From: Pseudomonas sp. 8Z
GTDB lineage: Bacteria; Pseudomonadota; Gammaproteobacteria; Pseudomonadales; Pseudomonadaceae
Direction of reading: 5' to 3'
Assembly (NCBI RefSeq): GCF_902506535.1
Contig: NZ_LR733827.1
Location: forward strand, 774,805-838,804
DNA: 64,000 nucleotides
This document shows positions 1 to 13,680 of the stretch, piece by piece. Below the pieces are notes generated by a model, which saw only the letters and a program-made list of their open reading frames with translations, did not search any database and was not told the origin of the DNA. Position numbers and translations under genes: made by a program. Numbering within the stretch: position 1 is the stretch's first letter; the number at the start of each line of letters is the position of its first letter.

Positions 1-1261
1 GACGCGGGGCGATGCCGCGCTCAACAAAGGTCGGGCAGGTCGACAGGCTCAGCGTTGGCTGGGCGATGTAGGCCTCCGGCTTGGCGATCAGGCGAGCGCG
101 GAAGTTCTCGATCTCAGCCTTGCTTGCCGCCGGGCCGACCAGCATGCCGTAGCCACCGGAGCCCTGAGTTTCCTTGACCACCAGCTCGGACAAGTTAGCC
201 AGCACGTGGGACAGCTCTTCCGGTTTGCGGCACTGCCAGGTAGGTACGTTCTTGAGGATCGGTTCTTCGTCCAGATAAAAGCGAATCATGTCGCCAACGT
301 AGGGGTAGACCGATTTGTCATCCGCTACGCCGGTGCCGATGGCGTTGGCCAACACCACGTTGCGCGAACGGTAGGCCGACAGCAGGCCAGGGACACCGAG
401 CATCGAATCTGGGTTGAAAGCCAACGGGTCGAGGAAGGCATCATCGAGGCGACGGTAAATCACGTCCACCTGGCGCGCGCCAGCCGTGGTACGCATGTAG
501 ACCTTGTCATCACGCACCAATAGGTCGGCGCCCTCTACCAGCTCTACGCCCATCTCGCGCGCAAGGAAAGCGTGCTCGAAGTAGGCACTATTGAAGCGCC
601 CCGGCGTCAGCACAACGACGGTTGGGTTGTCCAACGGGCTGGAACTCTTCAACGCATCGAGCAGCAGATTCGGGTAGTGATCGATCGGCGCTACGCGCTG
701 TGCGGAGAACAGTTCAGGGAACAGGCGCATCATCATCTTGCGGTCTTCGAGCATGTAGCTGACACCGCTGGGCGTGCGCAGATTGTCTTCCAGCACGTAG
801 TAGCTGCCATCACCGTCACGCACCAGGTCGACCCCGGCAATGTGCGCGTAGATGTCGCGATGCAGGTCGAGGCCCTGCATCGCCATCTGGTAACCCTCGT
901 TGGCTAGCACCTGCTCGGCAGGCACAATACCGGCCTTGATAATGCGCTGGTCGTGATAGAGGTCGGCGAGGAACATATTGAGCGCCTGAACGCGCTGAAT
1001 GCAGCCACGTTCGACGACTCGCCATTCGCTAGCAGGAATGGCGCGCGGGACAATATCGAAGGGAATCAACCGCTCGGTGCCCTGATCATCCCCATAAAGG
1101 GTGAACGTGATACCCGCGCGGTGGAACAGCAAATCGGCTTCTCGTCGGCGCTGGGCCAGCAGATCATCCGGCGTTTCTGCCAACCATCGGGCAAATTCGC
1201 GATAGTGCGGGCGGACAGCGCCGCTCGCGTCGTACATCTCATCATAAAAGGTGCGGGGCAT
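1..1261 (-). CDS. Circularly permuted ATP-grasp type 2 family protein (partial, C-terminus outside window)
   Basis: The first 420 residues of a minus-strand gene that runs off the left edge. The start is ATG at 1261, with AAGGAG about 8 nt upstream. The protein opens with MPRTFYDEMYDASG and contains stretches typical of the DUF404/DUF407 family: GYQMAMQGLDLHRDIYAHIAG, YVLEDNLRTPSGVSYMLE, TPGRFNSAYFEHAFLA, and KETQGSGGYGMLVG near the break. Relatives carry a circularly permuted ATP-grasp fold and usually sit with an alpha-E (DUF403) gene and a transglutaminase-like gene, suggesting peptide ligation or modification; the substrate is unproven. Those partners would lie left of the window. The family call is firm and the function open. 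Confidence 0.85.
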   Translation of the reverse strand, partial: MPRTFYDEMYDASGAVRPHYREFARWLAETPDDLLAQRRREADLLFHRAGITFTLYGDDQGTERLIPFDIVPRAIPASEWRVVERGCIQRVQALNMFLADLYHDQRIIKAGIVPAEQVLANEGYQMAMQGLDLHRDIYAHIAGVDLVRDGDGSYYVLEDNLRTPSGVSYMLEDRKMMMRLFPELFSAQRVAPIDHYPNLLLDALKSSSPLDNPTVVVLTPGRFNSAYFEHAFLAREMGVELVEGADLLVRDDKVYMRTTAGARQVDVIYRRLDDAFLDPLAFNPDSMLGVPGLLSAYRSRNVVLANAIGTGVADDKSVYPYVGDMIRFYLDEEPILKNVPTWQCRKPEELSHVLANLSELVVKETQGSGGYGMLVGPAASKAEIENFRARLIAKPEAYIAQPTLSLSTCPTFVERGIAPR

Positions 1262-1576
1262 GCCGTACTCCTTGTCACCCGGACTTGCAGGGTCTATTGC
1301 AAGCCGCGAGCCAGTCTTACTAATCCATTAAAATCAAGCACTTAACAAAAAAAACTAATAGCTTCGCACCAATAAGGTGCGATGACGTGACCCGCTTTTG
1401 ATGCCCCGCCCCATTGCGTGGCATGTCACATCACTGAGGCTTGCGCACCCGATCACAGACGCGCATTCCTTACTGCGCTTTTCGTGAAACTGGCGACACA
1501 TAGTCGTCACATTGCGTGACCAATTGGTCAAGCGCAACCGCTTTCGCATACCGGTATTCGGCAGCCGACATGATGA
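1262..1576. other. Intergenic region before the ATP-grasp gene
   Basis: No convincing gene is visible in this gap between the start of the ATP-grasp gene and the stop of the alpha/beta hydrolase, both on the minus strand. It must hold the promoter of the ATP-grasp gene. The only clear structure is a palindrome at 1512-1537, listed separately. Confidence 0.6.
1512..1537. promoter_or_regulatory. Operator-like palindrome
   Basis: TGACCAATTGGTCA at 1517-1530 is a perfect 14-nt palindrome, flanked by TTGCG (1512-1516) and CGCAA (1533-1537), which extend the symmetry. There is no T-run, so it does not look like a terminator. It lies about 250 nt upstream of the ATP-grasp gene, so a binding site for a dimeric repressor is the simplest reading. 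The protein is unknown. Confidence 0.4.
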
Positions 1577-2248
1577 CTAAGTCGCCAAGTACTCGACGAT
1601 TCTCTGGACCGCGGCCTCAAGATGCTGAGTATGGCTGAAGCCCGAAGCCTTTAGTGGCTTGAGGTCATGATCGGCCGCCTGCAGCCAGTGTAGTTCGACG
1701 GCGCTGGACAGCTCGTAACCCGCAACCGTTTCACGATTGCCCAAGGCATCGCGTTCCCCCTGAACGATCAAGGTTGGCGTGCCCAGCTCGGCAAGATGGG
1801 CCACGCGTGGTTTTTCCGGCTTGCCTGCGGCATAGAAGGGATAACCGAGACAGACCAGCGCCAGCGCCCCCAGCTCATCCGCCAGCAGGCTGGCCATACG
1901 TCCCCCCATGGATTTGCCACCAATGGCCACAGGCCCGCCGACCTGTCGACTGACCTGGGCATGGACCTGACGCCATTGCTGCAGCAAGTGCGCCTGGGGG
2001 TTGGGCGGCCTTCTGCGGCCGTCAACGCGGCGCTGCGCCATGTAGGCGAATTCGAAGCGCACCACCCGCACCCCACGCTCGGCGAGGCTCTGCGCGATGT
2101 GCTGCATGAACGGGCTATCCATCGGCGCACCTGCACCGTGCGCCAGGATCAAGGTGGTCGTTACCGCCTGCGACGGTTCGTCCCACAGACAGGGCAGCGC
2201 CTGCTCACATTGATCCGTGTCAATAAACTCCAATGGCCCTTTGCTCAT
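1577..2248 (-). CDS. Alpha/beta hydrolase (KANL3/Tex30-like, dienelactone-hydrolase fold)
   Basis: A 223-residue cytosolic hydrolase of unknown substrate. The fold is shown by an oxyanion-type [12 protein letters not shown] near residue 36, a nucleophile elbow GKSMGGRM near residue 111 with Ser as the likely nucleophile, an acid-strand GERDALG and a final DHDLKP containing the catalytic His. Length fits the small KANL3/Tex30-like group. It starts at ATG 2248, and its first codons contain the Anr box of the divergent cco-2 operon, so Anr binding could affect its own transcription. Family confident; physiological role unknown. Confidence 0.85.
   Translation of the reverse strand: MSKGPLEFIDTDQCEQALPCLWDEPSQAVTTTLILAHGAGAPMDSPFMQHIAQSLAERGVRVVRFEFAYMAQRRVDGRRRPPNPQAHLLQQWRQVHAQVSRQVGGPVAIGGKSMGGRMASLLADELGALALVCLGYPFYAAGKPEKPRVAHLAELGTPTLIVQGERDALGNRETVAGYELSSAVELHWLQAADHDLKPLKASGFSHTQHLEAAVQRIVEYLAT
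2210..2223 (+). promoter_or_regulatory. Anr (FNR-type) box for the cco-2 operon
   Basis: TTGAT-CCGT-GTCAA matches the Anr/FNR consensus TTGAT-N4-ATCAA at 9 of 10 positions. Its centre (2216.5) predicts a class II start near 2258, with a weak -10 (CATGCT, 2246-2251), about 93 nt before the ccoN ATG at 2351. The box lies inside the N-terminal codons of the opposite-strand hydrolase gene. In P. aeruginosa the equivalent cco-2 operon is Anr-induced at low oxygen, which supports the call. Confidence 0.75.
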
Positions 2249-2350
2249 GCTTGCCTCGCGTCGATATTCGTAGTGTTCATGGCTTGCTCATGCCTAGGGG
2301 GTGCCACGGATATCGGCCGCTCTGCCATAACCGTGGATGGAAGCCCAGAC

Positions 2351-3789
<1,439 letters not shown>

Positions 3790-3790
<1 letters not shown>

Positions 3791-4398
3791 TGAAACACGA
3801 GATTCTCGAAAAGAACATCGGCCTGATGGCCCTGGTGATGATGTTGGCAGTCAGCATCGGCGGTCTGACGCAGATCGTCCCACTGTTCTTCCAGGACGTC
3901 ACCAACGAGCCGGTCGAGGGCCTCAAGCCCTACACGGCGCTGCAACTGGAAGGGCGCGACATCTATATCCGCGAAGGTTGCGTCGGCTGCCACTCGCAGA
4001 TGATCCGCCCGTTCCGCGCCGAAACCGAGCGCTACGGGCACTACTCCGTCGCCGGTGAAAGCGTCTGGGATCACCCCTTCCTGTGGGGCTCCAAGCGTAC
4101 CGGGCCGGACCTGGCCCGCGTCGGCAGTCGCTACTCGGACGAGTGGCACCGCGCCCACCTGTACAACCCACGCAACGTCGTGCCCGAGTCGAAGATGCCA
4201 GCCTACCCCTGGCTGGTGGAAGGCACCCTCGATGGCAAGGACACCGCCAAGAAGATGAGCGCCCTGCGCACCCTCGGCGTGCCATACAGCGATGCCGATG
4301 TCGCCGACGCTAGCGACGCGGTCAAGGGCAAGAGCGAGATGGACGCCCTGGTCGCCTACCTGCAGGTGCTCGGCACCGCCGTGAAGAACAAGAGGTAA
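3790..4398 (+). CDS. ccoO: cbb3 oxidase subunit II, CcoO (cco-2 copy)
   Basis: Monohaem membrane-anchored cytochrome c of the cbb3 oxidase, passing electrons from CcoP to CcoN. In its 202 residues there is an N-terminal anchor (about 8-35), one haem c site C64-V-G-C67-H68, and Met residues downstream that can supply the distal ligand. The start overlaps the ccoN stop by one base, implying coupling. The first 155 or so residues are almost identical to the cco-1 copy at 7308; the copies diverge mainly after that. Confidence 0.96.
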
Positions 4399-4403
4399 GT
4401 GCC

Positions 4404-4583
4404 ATGTTCGAGTTTATCGATGTCGGCACGCTGCGCGGACTGGGAACCGCGCTGGTGCTGATCGCCTTCACTGCAGTCACCCTCTGGGCTTACAGCGGCA
4501 AACGCCGCGAAGACTTCGAGGCAGCGGCCAACCTGCCCTTTGCCGATGACCACAAGCCCGACGTTACGAGGATCCAAGCATGA
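4404..4583 (+). CDS. ccoQ: cbb3 oxidase small subunit CcoQ (cco-2 copy)
   Basis: A 59-residue single-helix protein that stabilises the cbb3 oxidase. It begins [19 protein letters not shown] and has a membrane segment followed by a polar tail with NLPFADD, a stretch also present in the cco-1 copy. It starts 5 nt after ccoO and overlaps ccoP by 4 nt (ATGA), as expected in a ccoNOQP operon. Position and sequence make the identification secure. Confidence 0.9.
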   Translation: MFEFIDVGTLRGLGTALVLIAFTAVTLWAYSGKRREDFEAAANLPFADDHKPDVTRIQA

Positions 4584-5506
4584 CCACCTTTTGGAGTGTG
4601 TACGTCACCCTGCTCACCGTCGGCACGCTGGTCGCGCTGCTCTGGCTGATCTTCGCCACGCGCAAGAGCGAAGTGCACAAGAATCCGACCGAGCAAACCA
4701 TGGGCCACGCTTTCGATGGCATCGAGGAATACGACAACCCACTGCCCAAGTGGTGGTTCATGCTATTTCTCGGCACCCTGGTGTTCGGCGCGGCCTACCT
4801 GCTGCTCTATCCAGGCCTGGGCAACTTCAAAGGTCTGTTGCCCGGCTACAAGGATGGCTGGACGCAGGTTAATCAGTGGCAACGTGAGATGAAACGCGCT
4901 GATGAGCTGTACGGCCCAATCTTCGCCAAGTTCGCCGCCATGTCCATCGCCGAGGTGGCCAAAGACGAGCAAGCGCTGAAAATGGGCGGCCGCCTGTTCG
5001 CCTCCAACTGCTCGGTATGCCACGGTTCCGACGCCAAGGGCAGCTACGGTTTCCCCAACCTGGCCGACAGTGAATGGCGCTGGGGTGGCGACCCGGAAAC
5101 CATCAAGACCACCATCCTCAAGGGTCGCCACGGCGTGATGCCGCCGCAAGGCGCAGCCATCGGCGAGGACGGCGTGCGCAACGTCGCTGCCTACGTGCTG
5201 ACCCAACTGGGTGGCCGCGAACTGCCGGAAGGCGAAGTGGCAGATGTCGACGCGGGCCAGAAGATCTTCTCCAGCACCTGCTTCGCCTGCCACGGCGCTG
5301 ACGGTAAGGGCACGCCAGTAATGGGCGCGCCGAACCTGACCAACCCAGCCGCGTTCATCTACGGCAGCAGCTTCGCGCAACTGCAACAGACCATCCGTTA
5401 TGGCCGCAACGGCAACATGCCCGCCCAGGAAGACTTCCTCGGCAACGACAAGGCCCACCTGCTGGCCGCCTACGTCTACAAGCTGAGCCACAGCCAAGAG
5501 CAATAA
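4580..5506 (+). CDS. ccoP: cbb3 oxidase subunit III, dihaem CcoP (cco-2 copy)
   Basis: Membrane-anchored dihaem cytochrome c, the electron entry subunit of the cbb3 oxidase. The 308 residues contain two N-terminal membrane helices (about 5-26 and 58-78) joined by the conserved [15 protein letters not shown], then two haem c sites: C144-S-V-C147-H148 and C234-F-A-C237-H238. It overlaps ccoQ by 4 nt and ends the cco-2 operon. It is 23 residues shorter than the cco-1 copy because it lacks an insertion between the second helix and the first haem domain. Confidence 0.96.
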   Translation: MTTFWSVYVTLLTVGTLVALLWLIFATRKSEVHKNPTEQTMGHAFDGIEEYDNPLPKWWFMLFLGTLVFGAAYLLLYPGLGNFKGLLPGYKDGWTQVNQWQREMKRADELYGPIFAKFAAMSIAEVAKDEQALKMGGRLFASNCSVCHGSDAKGSYGFPNLADSEWRWGGDPETIKTTILKGRHGVMPPQGAAIGEDGVRNVAAYVLTQLGGRELPEGEVADVDAGQKIFSSTCFACHGADGKGTPVMGAPNLTNPAAFIYGSSFAQLQQTIRYGRNGNMPAQEDFLGNDKAHLLAAYVYKLSHSQEQ

Positions 5507-5518
5507 CCCCCGCCCCTA

Positions 5519-5544
5519 CCGGTGGCCGCCCCTGCGGCCACCGG
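5519..5544 (+). terminator. GC-rich hairpin after ccoP-2
   Basis: Perfect 11-bp stem CCGGTGGCCGC / GCGGCCACCGG with a 4-nt loop, 13 nt after the ccoP stop. There is no T-tract, so it may be a weak terminator or an mRNA-stabilising stem separating cco-2 from cco-1. Confidence 0.5.
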
Positions 5545-5769
5545 CCATCACCAATGCGACTGAGTGTCGCATCATCCGACCAAATAGCTCTGCGCATTCA
5601 TTTTTCTGAGCTAAGCTCGCTTTCAGTCGTCATTGCCCGATAACTCCAAGGCAATCCCTCCTTAACGCGGCATAAACAGCTTGCGTACAGTGCTGAAAAC
5701 GGTCTTTCCCAAGGCCTCAAAAGGCCCTCCAGAACAGCCCTGACAGCCGGTTAGCACGGGCTTGGCGCG

Positions 5770-5798
5770 TTGCAATGGCCACTTGCTTTCTCCATACT
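5770..5798 (+). promoter_or_regulatory. Candidate sigma-70 promoter of cco-1
   Basis: TTGCAA (5770-5775), 17-nt spacer, CATACT (5793-5798). The predicted start is near 5805, leaving a 46-nt leader before the ccoN-1 ATG at 5851. Spacing is ideal and both hexamers are reasonable. Confidence 0.45.
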
Positions 5799-5814
5799 GC
5801 CGCCGTTTTTTTAA

Positions 5815-7307
<1,493 letters not shown>

Positions 7308-7308
<1 letters not shown>

Positions 7309-7916
7309 TGAAACACGAAGTCATCGAGAAAAATATCGGCCTGATGGCGCTGCTGATGGTGATTGCCGTCAGCATCGGCGGCCTGACCCAAATCGTCCCG
7401 CTGTTCTTCCAAGACGTCACCAACGAGCCGGTCGAAGGCCTCAAGCCCTACACCGCGCTGCAACTGGAAGGGCGCGACATCTATATCCGCGAAGGCTGCG
7501 TCGGCTGCCACTCGCAGATGATCCGTCCGTTCCGCGCCGAAACTGAGCGCTACGGGCACTACTCCGTCGCTGGCGAAAGCGTCTGGGATCACCCCTTCCT
7601 GTGGGGTTCCAAGCGTACCGGCCCGGATCTGGCACGGGTCGGTGGTCGTTACTCGGACGAGTGGCATCGCGCTCACCTGTACAACCCGCGCAACGTCGTG
7701 CCCGAGTCGAAGATGCCAGCCTACCCATGGCTGGTCGAGAACAAGCTCGACGGCAAAGACACCGCGAAGAAAATGGAAGTCATGCGTGGCTTCGGCATCC
7801 CCTACACCGACGAAGACATCGTCGGCGCCCGTGATGCAGTGAAAGGCAAAACCGAAATGGACGCGCTGGTCGCGTACCTGCAGGTTCTCGGCACTTCCAT
7901 CAAGAACAAACGGTAA
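7308..7916 (+). CDS. ccoO: cbb3 oxidase subunit II, CcoO (cco-1 copy)
   Basis: Monohaem cytochrome c subunit, 202 residues, with one N-terminal membrane anchor and the haem site C64-V-G-C67-H68. Residues from about 24 to 155 are essentially the same as in the cco-2 copy; differences cluster in the last 50 residues ([19 protein letters not shown] here). It is translationally coupled to ccoN by a one-base overlap. Confidence 0.96.
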
Positions 7917-7922
7917 GACGCC

Positions 7923-8105
7923 ATGGATATCGGGACCATTCGCGGAATCGGCACGGCGGTGGTGTTCATCGCCTTCATCAGCGTGGTGCTCTGGGCCTAC
8001 AGCAGCAAGCGCAAGTCGAGCTTCGACGAGGCCGCCAACCTGCCCTTCGCCGATGATCCCGAAACCAAGCGCGACCAAGACTCTTCCAGGAGCAATAACC
8101 AATGA
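7923..8105 (+). CDS. ccoQ: cbb3 oxidase small subunit CcoQ (cco-1 copy)
   Basis: 60-residue single-helix subunit that stabilises the oxidase. The helix (about 11-28) is followed by a charged tail containing NLPFADD, shared with the cco-2 CcoQ. It starts 6 nt after ccoO and overlaps ccoP by 4 nt (ATGA). The C-terminal tail differs from the other copy. Confidence 0.92.
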   Translation: MDIGTIRGIGTAVVFIAFISVVLWAYSSKRKSSFDEAANLPFADDPETKRDQDSSRSNNQ

Positions 8106-9097
8106 CCACGTTCTGGAGTTGGTACGTAACCATCCTCTCTCTGGGCACCATCTTCGCCCTGACCTGGCTGATCTTCGGCACCCGCAAGGGCCAGCGTGAA
8201 GAAGTCACCGAGGAAACCGTCGGGCACAGCTTCGACGGCATCGAGGAGTATGACAACCCGCTGCCCAAGTGGTGGTTCATGCTGTTCGTCGCCACCATCA
8301 TCTTCGCCCTCGGCTACCTGGTTCTGTACCCAGGCCTGGGTAACTGGAAAGGCCTGCTGCCGGGCTACGACTACGTCGATAGCGAGAGCAAGACCCCCTT
8401 CGCCGCTGGCGTGCAGATCGCTGATGGCTCCATGCGTCACTCCGGCTGGACCGGCGTGCACCAGTGGGAAAAAGAGATGGCGCGCGCCGATGAGCAATAC
8501 GGCCCGCTGTTCGCCAAATATGCGGCCATGCCCATCGAGGAAGTGGCCAAGGACGAGCAGGCGCTGAAGATGGGTGGCCGCCTGTTCGCCTCCAACTGCT
8601 CGGTGTGCCACGGCTCCGACGCCAAAGGCAGCTATGGCTTCCCCAACCTGACCGACAGCGAATGGCGCTGGGGTGGCGACCCGGAAACCATCAAGACCAC
8701 CATCCTCAAGGGCCGTGAAGGCGCGATGCCGGCCCAAGGCCCAGCCATCGGCGAAGATGGCGTACGCAACGTCGCCGCCTACGTCTTGACCCAACTGGGC
8801 GGGCGCAAACTGCCAGAGGACGTCAAAGCCGATATCGAAGCTGGCCAGAAGGTGTTCGCAAGTACCTGCTTCGCCTGCCATGGCGCAGACGGCAAGGGCA
8901 CTCCGCTCATGGGCGCGCCTAACCTGACCAACCCGGCGGCATTCATCTACGGCAGCAGCTACGCGCAACTGCAGCAGACCATCCGCTACGGTCGTCACGG
9001 CAAGATGCCGGCCCAGGAAGAATTCCTCGGCAACGACAAGGTGCATCTGCTGGCCGCTTACGTGTACAGCCTGTCACACCAGAGCCAGGAGCAGTAA
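8102..9097 (+). CDS. ccoP: cbb3 oxidase subunit III, dihaem CcoP (cco-1 copy)
   Basis: Dihaem cytochrome c of 331 residues with two N-terminal helices, then haem sites C166-S-V-C169-H170 and C256-F-A-C259-H260. Compared with the cco-2 copy it carries an extra segment at about 90-118 ([20 protein letters not shown] and following) on the periplasmic side before the first haem domain. The insert and the divergent tail are the clearest differences between the two oxidases. It is last in the cco-1 operon and is followed by a strong terminator. Confidence 0.96.
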   Translation: MTTFWSWYVTILSLGTIFALTWLIFGTRKGQREEVTEETVGHSFDGIEEYDNPLPKWWFMLFVATIIFALGYLVLYPGLGNWKGLLPGYDYVDSESKTPFAAGVQIADGSMRHSGWTGVHQWEKEMARADEQYGPLFAKYAAMPIEEVAKDEQALKMGGRLFASNCSVCHGSDAKGSYGFPNLTDSEWRWGGDPETIKTTILKGREGAMPAQGPAIGEDGVRNVAAYVLTQLGGRKLPEDVKADIEAGQKVFASTCFACHGADGKGTPLMGAPNLTNPAAFIYGSSYAQLQQTIRYGRHGKMPAQEEFLGNDKVHLLAAYVYSLSHQSQEQ

Positions 9098-9129
9098 GCG
9101 CAGCACGACTCCTTTGACGAGGATCAATG

Positions 9130-9175
9130 AACGCTCGGGTCGCGACTGCCAGTCGCACCCGAGCGTTGTCTTTCC
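9130..9175 (+). terminator. Rho-independent terminator after cco-1
   Basis: Long hairpin: AACGCTCGGGT (9130-9140) pairs with ACCCGAGCGTT (9157-9167), and inside it GCGACT pairs with AGTCGC across a 3-nt loop. It is followed by GTCTTTCC. It separates ccoP-1 from ccoG, so the assembly genes probably have their own promoter in 9176-9258. Confidence 0.75.
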
Positions 9176-9258
9176 GGCGTACCATATAGCCACCGTGAAC
9201 TGACCCAGATCGGCACGTATCGTTCTGGGCTGCCAACCAACTGCTGTGGTACGCATTG

Positions 9259-10671
<1,413 letters not shown>

Positions 10672-10684
10672 CAACGGAAAGCAC

Positions 10685-11203
10685 ATGTCCGAGCAAGCAC
10701 AATCGCCAGTCAAACCCTGGTACAAGCAGTTCTGGCCCTGGTTCATCATCGCCCTGCTGGGCTATTCCGTGGTGCAGGGCCTGACCCTGCTGACCCTGGC
10801 TACACGCAACCCGCCAGGCCTGATTTCCGACGACTACTACGACGTCGGCAAGGGCATCAACCAGTCGCTGGAACGCGAAAAATTCGCCGAGCGTCTGCAA
10901 CTGCACGGCGAGTTGGTACTGGACAACACCACGGGTATGGCCACGCTATCGCTGCAGGGCAACAGCAAACCGCAGCAGATCGTCCTCAACCTGATTTCAC
11001 CGACCCAGCCGGAGCGTGATCGTCGCGTCATCCTGCAACCGGCAGCCGACGGCCAATACCGTGGGCAGATGCTCGACGAGGTCAGTGGCCGCCGCTTCGT
11101 CGAGCTGCTGGGCGAGGAAGGCAGCAAGCAATGGCGCCTGTTCGAGGAAGAAAATATCGCCAGCGCACAATCCATTGCCATCGGCGACACCCCGTCCTAC
11201 TGA
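10685..11203 (+). CDS. ccoH: FixH-family cbb3 assembly protein CcoH
   Basis: 172-residue single-span membrane protein of the FixH/CcoH family, needed for stable assembly of cbb3 oxidase and thought to work with CcoI. The helix lies at about 17-37 after the family opening KPWYKQFWPWFIIALLGYSV. It is followed by VQGLTLLTLATRNPPGLISDDYYDVGK, where the DDYY motif is typical, and then a periplasmic domain. It lies 13 nt after ccoG and 8 nt before ccoI. Confidence 0.9.
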   Translation: MSEQAQSPVKPWYKQFWPWFIIALLGYSVVQGLTLLTLATRNPPGLISDDYYDVGKGINQSLEREKFAERLQLHGELVLDNTTGMATLSLQGNSKPQQIVLNLISPTQPERDRRVILQPAADGQYRGQMLDEVSGRRFVELLGEEGSKQWRLFEEENIASAQSIAIGDTPSY

Positions 11204-11211
11204 ACCTACCG

Positions 11212-13608
11212 ATGCCCTCACCTACCCCCTGCTATCACTGCGGCTTGCCGGTACCCACCGGTAGCCGCTTCCATGCCATGGTGCTCGGTGAAGAACGTGA
11301 ACTGTGCTGCCCAGGCTGCCAGGCGGTGAGCGAGGCCATCGTCGCCGGGGGGCTGGAGCACTACTACAGTCATCGCAGCGAAAATTCCGCCAATCCCCAG
11401 GCGCTGCCGCAAGCGCTACCTGACGAACTGGCGCTGTACGACCGCAGCGATGTGCAGCAACCCTTCGTCCAGCATGAAGGCGAGCTGAGCGAGGCCCAGT
11501 TGCTGATCGAGGGTATCAGTTGCGCTGCATGCGGCTGGCTGATCGAAAAGCATCTGCGCGGCGTGCCGGGCGTGGCCGAAGCGCACCTGAACCTGTCCAA
11601 CCACCGCCTGCAGGTACGCTGGCAGGACAGCCAACTGCCGCTGAGCAAGCTGCTCGCCGAACTGCGCCGCATCGGCTACGCGGCGCATCCCTGGCAGTCC
11701 GACCAGGCCGCCGAGCGCCTGGCTGCGGAAAACCGTCGCCGCATGCGCGAGCTGGGCGTAGCCGGCCTGCTGTGGATGCAGGTGATGATGGCGGCCATGG
11801 CCACCTGGCCGGAATTCAACGTCGACCTGACGCCCGAGCTGGACAAGATTCTGCGTTGGACCAGCCTGTTCCTCACCACCCCCATCGTCTTCTACTGCTG
11901 CGGGCAATTCTTCCGCGGCGCCCTGCGCGACCTGCGCACCCGTCACCTGACCATGGACATCTCCGTCTCGCTGGCCATTGGCGGCGCCTACGTGGCCGGC
12001 ATCTGGTCGACCGTCACCGGCGTTGGCGAGCTGTATTTCGATGCCGTCGGCATGTTCGCCCTGTTCCTGCTCGCCGGCCGCTATCTGGAGCGTCGCGCTC
12101 GTGAACGCACAGCGGCGGCCACCGCACAACTGGTCAAGCTGCTGCCGGCCTCCTGCCTGCGTCTGGACGCCGACGGCCAGAGCCAGCGCATCCTGCTCAG
12201 CGAGTTGCGCGAGGGCGAGCGCGTGCTGGTACAGCCAGGCTCGCTGATCCCGGCAGACGGTCGCATTCTCGATGGACAATCCAGCGTCGATGAATCCCTG
12301 CTCACCGGCGAATACCTGCCGCAACCGCGCGGCATCGGCGACAGCGTCACAGCCGGCACGCTCAACGTCGAAGGCCCGCTGACGCTGGAAGTGCAGGCCC
12401 TGGGCGATGCCACACGTCTGTCTGCTATCGTCCGCCTGCTGGAGCGTGCGCAGAGCGAGAAACCGCGCCTGGCGGAAATCGCCGACCGGGTTTCGCAGTG
12501 GTTTTTGCTGTTCATCCTGCTGGCTGCCGCGCTGGTTGGCTGCATCTGGTGGCAGATCGACTCCAGCCGCGCCTTCTGGGTCGTGCTCGCGCTGCTGGTG
12601 GCCACCTGCCCCTGCGCCCTGGCACTGGCCACGCCGACCGCGCTGACCACAGCCACCGGCAGCCTGCACAAGCTGGGGTTGCTGCTGACCCGTGGTCATG
12701 TGCTCGAAGGGCTCAACCATATCGACACGCTGGTGCTGGACAAGACCGGCACGCTTACCGAAGGCCGCCTGACCCTCAGCGCCATCCATCCGCTGCGCGA
12801 ACTCGATCAGGACAGTTGCCTGGCCCTGGCCGCCGCCCTGGAAAACCGCTCAGAACACCCCATCGCCCGCGCCTTCGGCCAGGCGCCACGTGCCGCCGAA
12901 GCGGTCGACAGTCATCCGGGCCAGGGCCTGCAGGGCCGCATCGACGGTCGCCTGCTGCGTATCGGCGAGGCGGGATTCGTCAGCGCCCTGAGCGGCCAGT
13001 CCGTGCCGAGCCTCACCAGCGAGCACGGCCAGTGGCTGCTACTGGGTGACGAGAATGGCCCGCTGGCCTGGTTCGTCCTTGATGACCGCCTGCGCGAAGA
13101 CGCGCCCGAATTGATCGCCGCCGCACGCGCCCGTAGCTGGCATATCCATCTATTGTCCGGCGACAGCTCACCGATGGTTGGCGAGGTCGCCCGCCAGCTC
13201 GGTATCGAGGATGCCCGTGGCGGCATGACGCCCGACGCAAAGCTGGCCGTGCTCAAACAGTTACATCGCCAAGGGCGCCGCGTGCTAATGCTCGGTGATG
13301 GCGTGAATGATGTGCCAGTGCTGGCCGCTGCCGATATCAGTGTGGCCATGGGCACCGCCTCCGACCTGGCCAAGACCAGCGCCGATGCGGTGCTGCTGTC
13401 CAACCGCCTGAGCAGCCTGGTGCAGGGATTGGCGATGGCCAAGCGTACGCGCCATATCATCATCGAGAACCTGGGCTGGGCGACGCTGTACAATGGCATG
13501 GTTCTGCCATTTGCCGCATTTGGCTGGATTACCCCGATTTGGGCAGCAGTCGGCATGTCGTTCAGCTCACTGCTGGTGGTGCTCAACGCCCTGCGCCTGA
13601 GCCGGTAA
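11212..13608 (+). CDS. ccoI: Cu-translocating P1B-type ATPase CcoI
   Basis: Copper-exporting P-type ATPase that supplies copper to the cbb3 active site. The 798-residue protein shows an N-terminal zinc-ribbon-like CYHCGLPVP...CCPGCQ segment, an HMA site ISCAACG, the transmembrane metal motif CPC in VATCPCALALATPT, the phosphorylation site DKTGTLT, an HP motif (SEHPIARAF), and the hinge GDGVNDVPVL. The frame is open upstream, but ATG 11212 gives the family N-terminus and lies 8 nt after ccoH. The CPC motif and the ccoGHIS context distinguish it from a detoxifying CopA. Confidence 0.94.
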   Translation: MPSPTPCYHCGLPVPTGSRFHAMVLGEERELCCPGCQAVSEAIVAGGLEHYYSHRSENSANPQALPQALPDELALYDRSDVQQPFVQHEGELSEAQLLIEGISCAACGWLIEKHLRGVPGVAEAHLNLSNHRLQVRWQDSQLPLSKLLAELRRIGYAAHPWQSDQAAERLAAENRRRMRELGVAGLLWMQVMMAAMATWPEFNVDLTPELDKILRWTSLFLTTPIVFYCCGQFFRGALRDLRTRHLTMDISVSLAIGGAYVAGIWSTVTGVGELYFDAVGMFALFLLAGRYLERRARERTAAATAQLVKLLPASCLRLDADGQSQRILLSELREGERVLVQPGSLIPADGRILDGQSSVDESLLTGEYLPQPRGIGDSVTAGTLNVEGPLTLEVQALGDATRLSAIVRLLERAQSEKPRLAEIADRVSQWFLLFILLAAALVGCIWWQIDSSRAFWVVLALLVATCPCALALATPTALTTATGSLHKLGLLLTRGHVLEGLNHIDTLVLDKTGTLTEGRLTLSAIHPLRELDQDSCLALAAALENRSEHPIARAFGQAPRAAEAVDSHPGQGLQGRIDGRLLRIGEAGFVSALSGQSVPSLTSEHGQWLLLGDENGPLAWFVLDDRLREDAPELIAAARARSWHIHLLSGDSSPMVGEVARQLGIEDARGGMTPDAKLAVLKQLHRQGRRVLMLGDGVNDVPVLAAADISVAMGTASDLAKTSADAVLLSNRLSSLVQGLAMAKRTRHIIIENLGWATLYNGMVLPFAAFGWITPIWAAVGMSFSSLLVVLNALRLSR

Positions 13609-13638
13609 TCTGCAAGCAAGCGAAGCCCAAACAGCTTC

Positions 13639-13664
13639 TTCGCGAGCAGAGCTCGCTCCTACAG
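13639..13664. repeat. REP-like palindromic repeat
   Basis: TTCGCGAGCAGAGCTCGCTC followed by CTACAG, the standard inverted form of the Pseudomonas GTAGGAGCGA REP core. It sits between ccoI and ccoS. A single copy, related to those near 33500 and 58930. Confidence 0.65.
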
Positions 13665-13680
13665 CCACTATGGAGAGCGT

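Noticed and set aside
1796..2350. A much longer ccoN frame beginning at 1796
   Set aside because: The 185 extra codons lie antisense to the hydrolase gene and have no family similarity. Both ccoN copies share the N-terminus that begins at 2351.
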